A DNA stretch of 8,192 nt, taken from positions 1 to 8,192 of the forward strand of contig JAPLLP010000235.1 of the NCBI GenBank assembly GCA_026387515.1, given 5' to 3'. The translations under genes and the position numbers were made by a program. The first letter of the stretch is position 1, and every line of letters begins with the position of its first letter. The DNA comes from Candidatus Omnitrophota bacterium (GTDB taxonomy: Bacteria > Omnitrophota > Koll11 > Gygaellales > Profunditerraquicolaceae). This document shows, in pieces, positions 5,532 to 8,192 of this stretch. The notes under the pieces were generated by a model. The model did no database searches and was not told the origin of the DNA. It saw only the letters and a program-made list of their open reading frames with translations.

Positions 5532-6271
5532 CTTACAAATAATAAGGTTAATGCTGCCACTATAATACAATAATACCCAAAATAATGCAATTTCGCTTTA
5601 CGTATGATCTTCTTTAATAACCACAGGGCCAGAAGGCCGGTCAGGAAGCTAAAGACAAAACCAATTATGTAATTTTTCAAATTAGATTTTAGGGCAAAGT
5701 CAATATCCCGGGCTTCTAATAAACCAGCGCCCAATATTGCCGGTATAGAAACCAGAAATGAAAAACTAAAACTAACCTCTTTGTCAATTCCTCTGAATAA
5801 TAGGGTAGAGATGGTTATGCCGGAACGCGAGATTCCCGGGGCTATGGCTAAACCCTGGGTTACGCCAAGGATCAACACATCCTTAATGCCGGCGGTTTTC
5901 CTTCGCGCATCAGCGAACTTCTTAGTCAATAAAAGCACGCAAGCGGTTATAAACCAGGCAATGGCAATTCCCCTTACCGAGCCGAACATCCCCTCAAAAA
6001 AATGCTTGCCGCCTACCCCGATGATCCCGGTGATCACGGTAACGATAATTATAAAAGCGCATAATTTTAGGCTGCGCATTGCCGTCAATATATCCTTGAA
6101 GAAAAAAATGATTACTGCCAAGGCCGTGCCAAAATGTAAAACCACGGATAGGGCTACCGTATCCTTAAACATGCCTAAGATTTTCTGCAGAACCGCCAAG
6201 TGCCCGGAGCTTGAAACCGGAAAAAATTCCGTTAAGCCCTGCACAATACCCAAAATTATATATTTGAACAT
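5528..6271 (-). CDS. uppP: undecaprenyl-diphosphate phosphatase UppP (BacA)
   Basis: This integral membrane enzyme (247 residues, slightly short for the family) removes one phosphate from undecaprenyl diphosphate to recycle the lipid carrier for peptidoglycan and other cell-surface polymers. Both signature motifs are intact: QGLTEFFPVSSSGHL at 11-25, with Glu15, Ser21 and His24, and PGISRSG at 145-151 with Arg149 (Arg174 in E. coli). Gln11 stands where E. coli has Glu17, a change common in many BacA proteins. About seven or eight hydrophobic helices can be traced, including 42-58, 70-86, 100-116, 164-182 and the last helix. The ribosome site GGAGG (6280-6276) is four bases before the ATG. It overlaps the CPBP protease gene by 16 nt and the kinase gene by 4 nt. 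Members of this family can confer bacitracin tolerance when abundant. Confidence 0.95.
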   Translation of the reverse strand: MFKYIILGIVQGLTEFFPVSSSGHLAVLQKILGMFKDTVALSVVLHFGTALAVIIFFFKDILTAMRSLKLCAFIIIVTVITGIIGVGGKHFFEGMFGSVRGIAIAWFITACVLLLTKKFADARRKTAGIKDVLILGVTQGLAIAPGISRSGITISTLLFRGIDKEVSFSFSFLVSIPAILGAGLLEARDIDFALKSNLKNYIIGFVFSFLTGLLALWLLKKIIRKAKLHYFGYYCIIVAALTLLFVR

Positions 6272-8082
6272 GAAACCTCCCTCACCGCCAAATCCACTAA
6301 ATCCCTATCCCAATTGTGGCTGACCAATTCCCGGATAATTTGTTCGTAAGTAACGCCCTGGGATTTTTTGGTGCAAATGTAATTAACAAGAATACCTAAA
6401 TTATATTTTTGGATCTCATCCAACATAACTACTAGCGGTTTTTCCTTTTCCTGCCTGTTCATAAAAAAAGTTATTACCGCGAATATTAAAGGCAGGACTA
6501 AAACCAAGGCCGCCCCGCCGAATAGATAGGAACTGCTTGGGCTTAATATGTGCGCGGCTAAACCCCAGAATACGTCAAATAAGTAATGCGCCACAAGCAA
6601 GGGTATAAGCCCGTAGCGTAAAAATATAAAGCCGTACAATATTCCTATAATGCTCACCTCGATGCCTCTGAACCACACCGGGAATATAGGATACTGGGTA
6701 TGGCCAAACCCCCAGATCAAAGCGCCGAAGATAACCGCCAGCACCGTATTTTTAAGATATTTCTTCGCCCAGCTTATGCCAAAGACGCGGAACATTATCT
6801 CTTCATTAAGGCTGGCGCTTATGCCTATGGCAAAAGCGCTTAAGAAAGGGATATGCGCGGAGGAAAACTGCGCGAGGTTAATCCATTCTTTCCACACGCC
6901 AAGGTATTTCTGCCCCAGGAAAAATAAACTTGCCTGCAGGCCCAGCATTATAAAAAATATGACGTAACCGAAAAGGATAGCCCAAGTCACGCCGCGGCTT
7001 AGGAATGTGGATTTAAGGTAATGTAAAAACCCGCTATAGGGGCTATCGGGGAACTCCTCGCTGCGCAGGCTCTCTCCTGACAACCCCGGGAATATAAATG
7101 CTGCGCTGGCCAAGACCAGGCTGATCAACACATTGGTAAAATATATGCCCATATACGAAATAAAGGAAATACTGGTAGGATAGTTTATGATCTTGGAAGG
7201 GAGGTTGTCAAAGATATACATGAAATTAAACACGGCAAGAAACAGCGCAAGGAACAAAAACCATCTCTTTGCTAAACGGTTTGTCACTCCGCCCCTTCGC
7301 TTAATGACTATAAATATTGAGGATATCAAAAGAAAAATAAAGATTAACATATGAAAACTATAAATGTACTGCCCAAAGGCAAGCTGGTTCTCGATAAAAC
7401 GCTGGAATTTTTCAGGCACGTCCAGGCTCGGTCCGTAAAATTTTCTTACCTCGCCTCCGGAGACAGTAACCCCGACAAGCAGCTTTGCCCCGCCTTCATC
7501 CTTTCTCCAAGGAATATAGACGCCCTTCTTCTCCCAGGAAAAACCATAATCGGTCCTATTATCATATTTAGTTGTTTTCTCCTCGTGAAAATCATAGTTC
7601 TCTAATTTTATCCCAAGAAAATTGCCTAAGAAATCTTCTGCCTGGCTGCGGGCAGCCTCTTTCTCCGGTGTCGTCCTGGGCGCGATATCTTCAATGAGGT
7701 GGGCGAAACTCAGGACCTTGCCGGTCTTGGGGCTGATATCTACAAGATACTCTTCTTTCTGGAATTCCCGGAAGAACCTGACCTGCCAAGAGAATAAATC
7801 GTAGTCCTGCTCCCGGATAAATTCATTTTCTTTATTGAAGCCTATTGTCTTCTGCAGGTATCTGTCCGCCCAATCGTCGCTATTAAAACAAATCACTCTT
7901 TTATATAAATGGGTATCTACCCCGCGCGAAACAAGGTAATTCTCAGCCCTGGCAAGGGCTGTATTCTTTTCTACCGACAGATCCACAAAGGCAAATTGCG
8001 GATATCCGAATTTAAGCCAAAGCCCCAGGCCTAAGATAGCTACCAGGGAAAAAATTATCCATTCTTTAAAAGATATCTTCAT
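6256..8082 (-). CDS. CPBP-family (Rce1-like) intramembrane protease with N-terminal extracytoplasmic domain and cytoplasmic tail
   Basis: This 608-residue membrane protein is much longer than ordinary CPBP (Abi) proteases of about 200-300. A first helix (about 8-24) is followed by a hydrophilic, probably extracytoplasmic region (27-240). That region holds two loosely similar segments (about 41-130 and 140-215), each an N-terminal helix then strands, reminiscent of PepSY/YcdB-type domains. About nine more membrane helices follow (242-540). The CPBP core is at 411-510: EE427-428 with Arg432 (EExxxR), FGH with His461, and HYLFD with His499 and Asp503, all expected metal or catalytic residues. 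A soluble tail of about 67 residues ends the protein. The family includes prenyl-protein endopeptidases and bacterial proteins of mostly unknown substrate. The ATG at 8082 abuts the stop of the upstream gene, with no clear ribosome site, which suggests coupled translation. Protease activity is inferred from motifs. Confidence 0.88.
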   Translation of the reverse strand: MKISFKEWIIFSLVAILGLGLWLKFGYPQFAFVDLSVEKNTALARAENYLVSRGVDTHLYKRVICFNSDDWADRYLQKTIGFNKENEFIREQDYDLFSWQVRFFREFQKEEYLVDISPKTGKVLSFAHLIEDIAPRTTPEKEAARSQAEDFLGNFLGIKLENYDFHEEKTTKYDNRTDYGFSWEKKGVYIPWRKDEGGAKLLVGVTVSGGEVRKFYGPSLDVPEKFQRFIENQLAFGQYIYSFHMLIFIFLLISSIFIVIKRRGGVTNRLAKRWFLFLALFLAVFNFMYIFDNLPSKIINYPTSISFISYMGIYFTNVLISLVLASAAFIFPGLSGESLRSEEFPDSPYSGFLHYLKSTFLSRGVTWAILFGYVIFFIMLGLQASLFFLGQKYLGVWKEWINLAQFSSAHIPFLSAFAIGISASLNEEIMFRVFGISWAKKYLKNTVLAVIFGALIWGFGHTQYPIFPVWFRGIEVSIIGILYGFIFLRYGLIPLLVAHYLFDVFWGLAAHILSPSSSYLFGGAALVLVLPLIFAVITFFMNRQEKEKPLVVMLDEIQKYNLGILVNYICTKKSQGVTYEQIIRELVSHNWDRDLVDLAVREVSCSNI

Positions 8083-8192
8083 CTAGTTGGGATGATTTTT
8101 TAGAAAATCTTCAAAATCCTTGGCTAAGCCGCAATCAACGCGCAGAACCTTATTATTAACCGGATGGCTAAATTCCAGGGTCTTTGCGTGCA
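8083..8192 (-). CDS. RluA/RluD-family pseudouridine synthase, C-terminal end, cut by window edge
   Basis: Only the last 35 codons and the TAG stop (8085-8083) lie in the window. The reading frame gives HAKTLEFSHPVNNKVLRVD and ends in KDFEDFLKNHPN. The HAxTLxFxHP pattern preceded by an xTG codon (probably Leu), then a short strand and xDFxxxL, is the typical tail of RluA-class rRNA/tRNA pseudouridine synthases (compare LHAxxLxFxHPxT…LPxDF). The catalytic domain with the HRLD motif is outside the window. The stop codon touches the ATG of the CPBP gene, so the gene is probably the upstream member of the same operon. The family is well supported by this tail; RluD-type versus other RluA-class specificity cannot be decided. 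Confidence 0.78.
   Translation of the reverse strand, partial: HAKTLEFSHPVNNKVLRVDCGLAKDFEDFLKNHPN

Noticed and set aside
5095..5565. 156-codon open frame on the plus strand
   Set aside because: It is antisense to the PfkB kinase, whose GG and DPTGAGD motifs prove the minus-strand frame.
5532..5570. Upstream ATG extension of the PfkB kinase (13 extra residues)
   Set aside because: The extra residues do not fit the family, and the 5531 start gives the usual first beta-strand and an ATGA overlap with uppP.
5781..6323. 180-codon open frame on the plus strand
   Set aside because: It is antisense to uppP, which carries both signature motifs; the frame is a by-product of codon use on the opposite strand.

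Overview
The window is an unbroken stretch of minus-strand genes, ten complete or partial coding regions packed end to end. Base composition is moderate, with no tRNA, rRNA, CRISPR array or insertion sequence visible. The content (an iron-sulfur and flavin hydrogenase-type redox module, a complex I-like membrane subunit, a predicted Rex operator, KDPG aldolase) suggests an anaerobic, fermentative, probably uncultivated bacterium. The style resembles Omnitrophota, Elusimicrobiota or similar lineages, but the taxon is only an inference.

Right part, 8192 down to 2609, in transcription order: the C-terminal end of an RluA/RluD-type pseudouridine synthase; a large CPBP-family (Rce1-like) membrane protease with an N-terminal extracytoplasmic region; the undecaprenyl-diphosphate phosphatase UppP; a PfkB-family kinase; a YqeY protein; a DRE-TIM (HMGL/DmpG-like) aldolase; and a KDPG/KHG aldolase. 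The start and stop codons abut or overlap at almost every junction (0 nt, 16 nt overlap, ATGA, 15 nt gap, 19 nt overlap, 2 nt gap), so this looks like one translationally coupled operon. The jobs are mixed: RNA modification, envelope lipid-carrier recycling and keto-acid or sugar chemistry.

Centre, 2495-2608: the only real intergenic space. On the minus strand it holds a good sigma70-type promoter (TTGACA, 17 nt, TAATAT). Downstream of that promoter is a perfect 18-bp palindrome TTGTGAA-N4-TTCACAA, matching the consensus operator of the NADH-sensing repressor Rex. A second short palindrome overlaps the -35 box.

Left part, 2494 down to 1: a second operon driven by that promoter. It encodes a HydB-like iron-sulfur protein, a HydG-like FAD/NAD(P)-binding subunit with a C-terminal [2Fe-2S] motif, a HycB/CooF-like four-cluster ferredoxin, and the first 40 residues of a NuoH/EchB/MbhM-like membrane subunit. 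In group 3b sulfhydrogenases the HydB-HydG diaphorase pair is followed by the soluble small and large hydrogenase subunits. Here it is followed by components of a membrane-bound, ion-pumping hydrogenase or complex I-like enzyme. The arrangement suggests a complex that couples NAD(P)H, ferredoxin and possibly H2 to ion translocation, under NADH/NAD+ control. The catalytic subunit lies beyond the left edge, so the reaction cannot be settled from this window.
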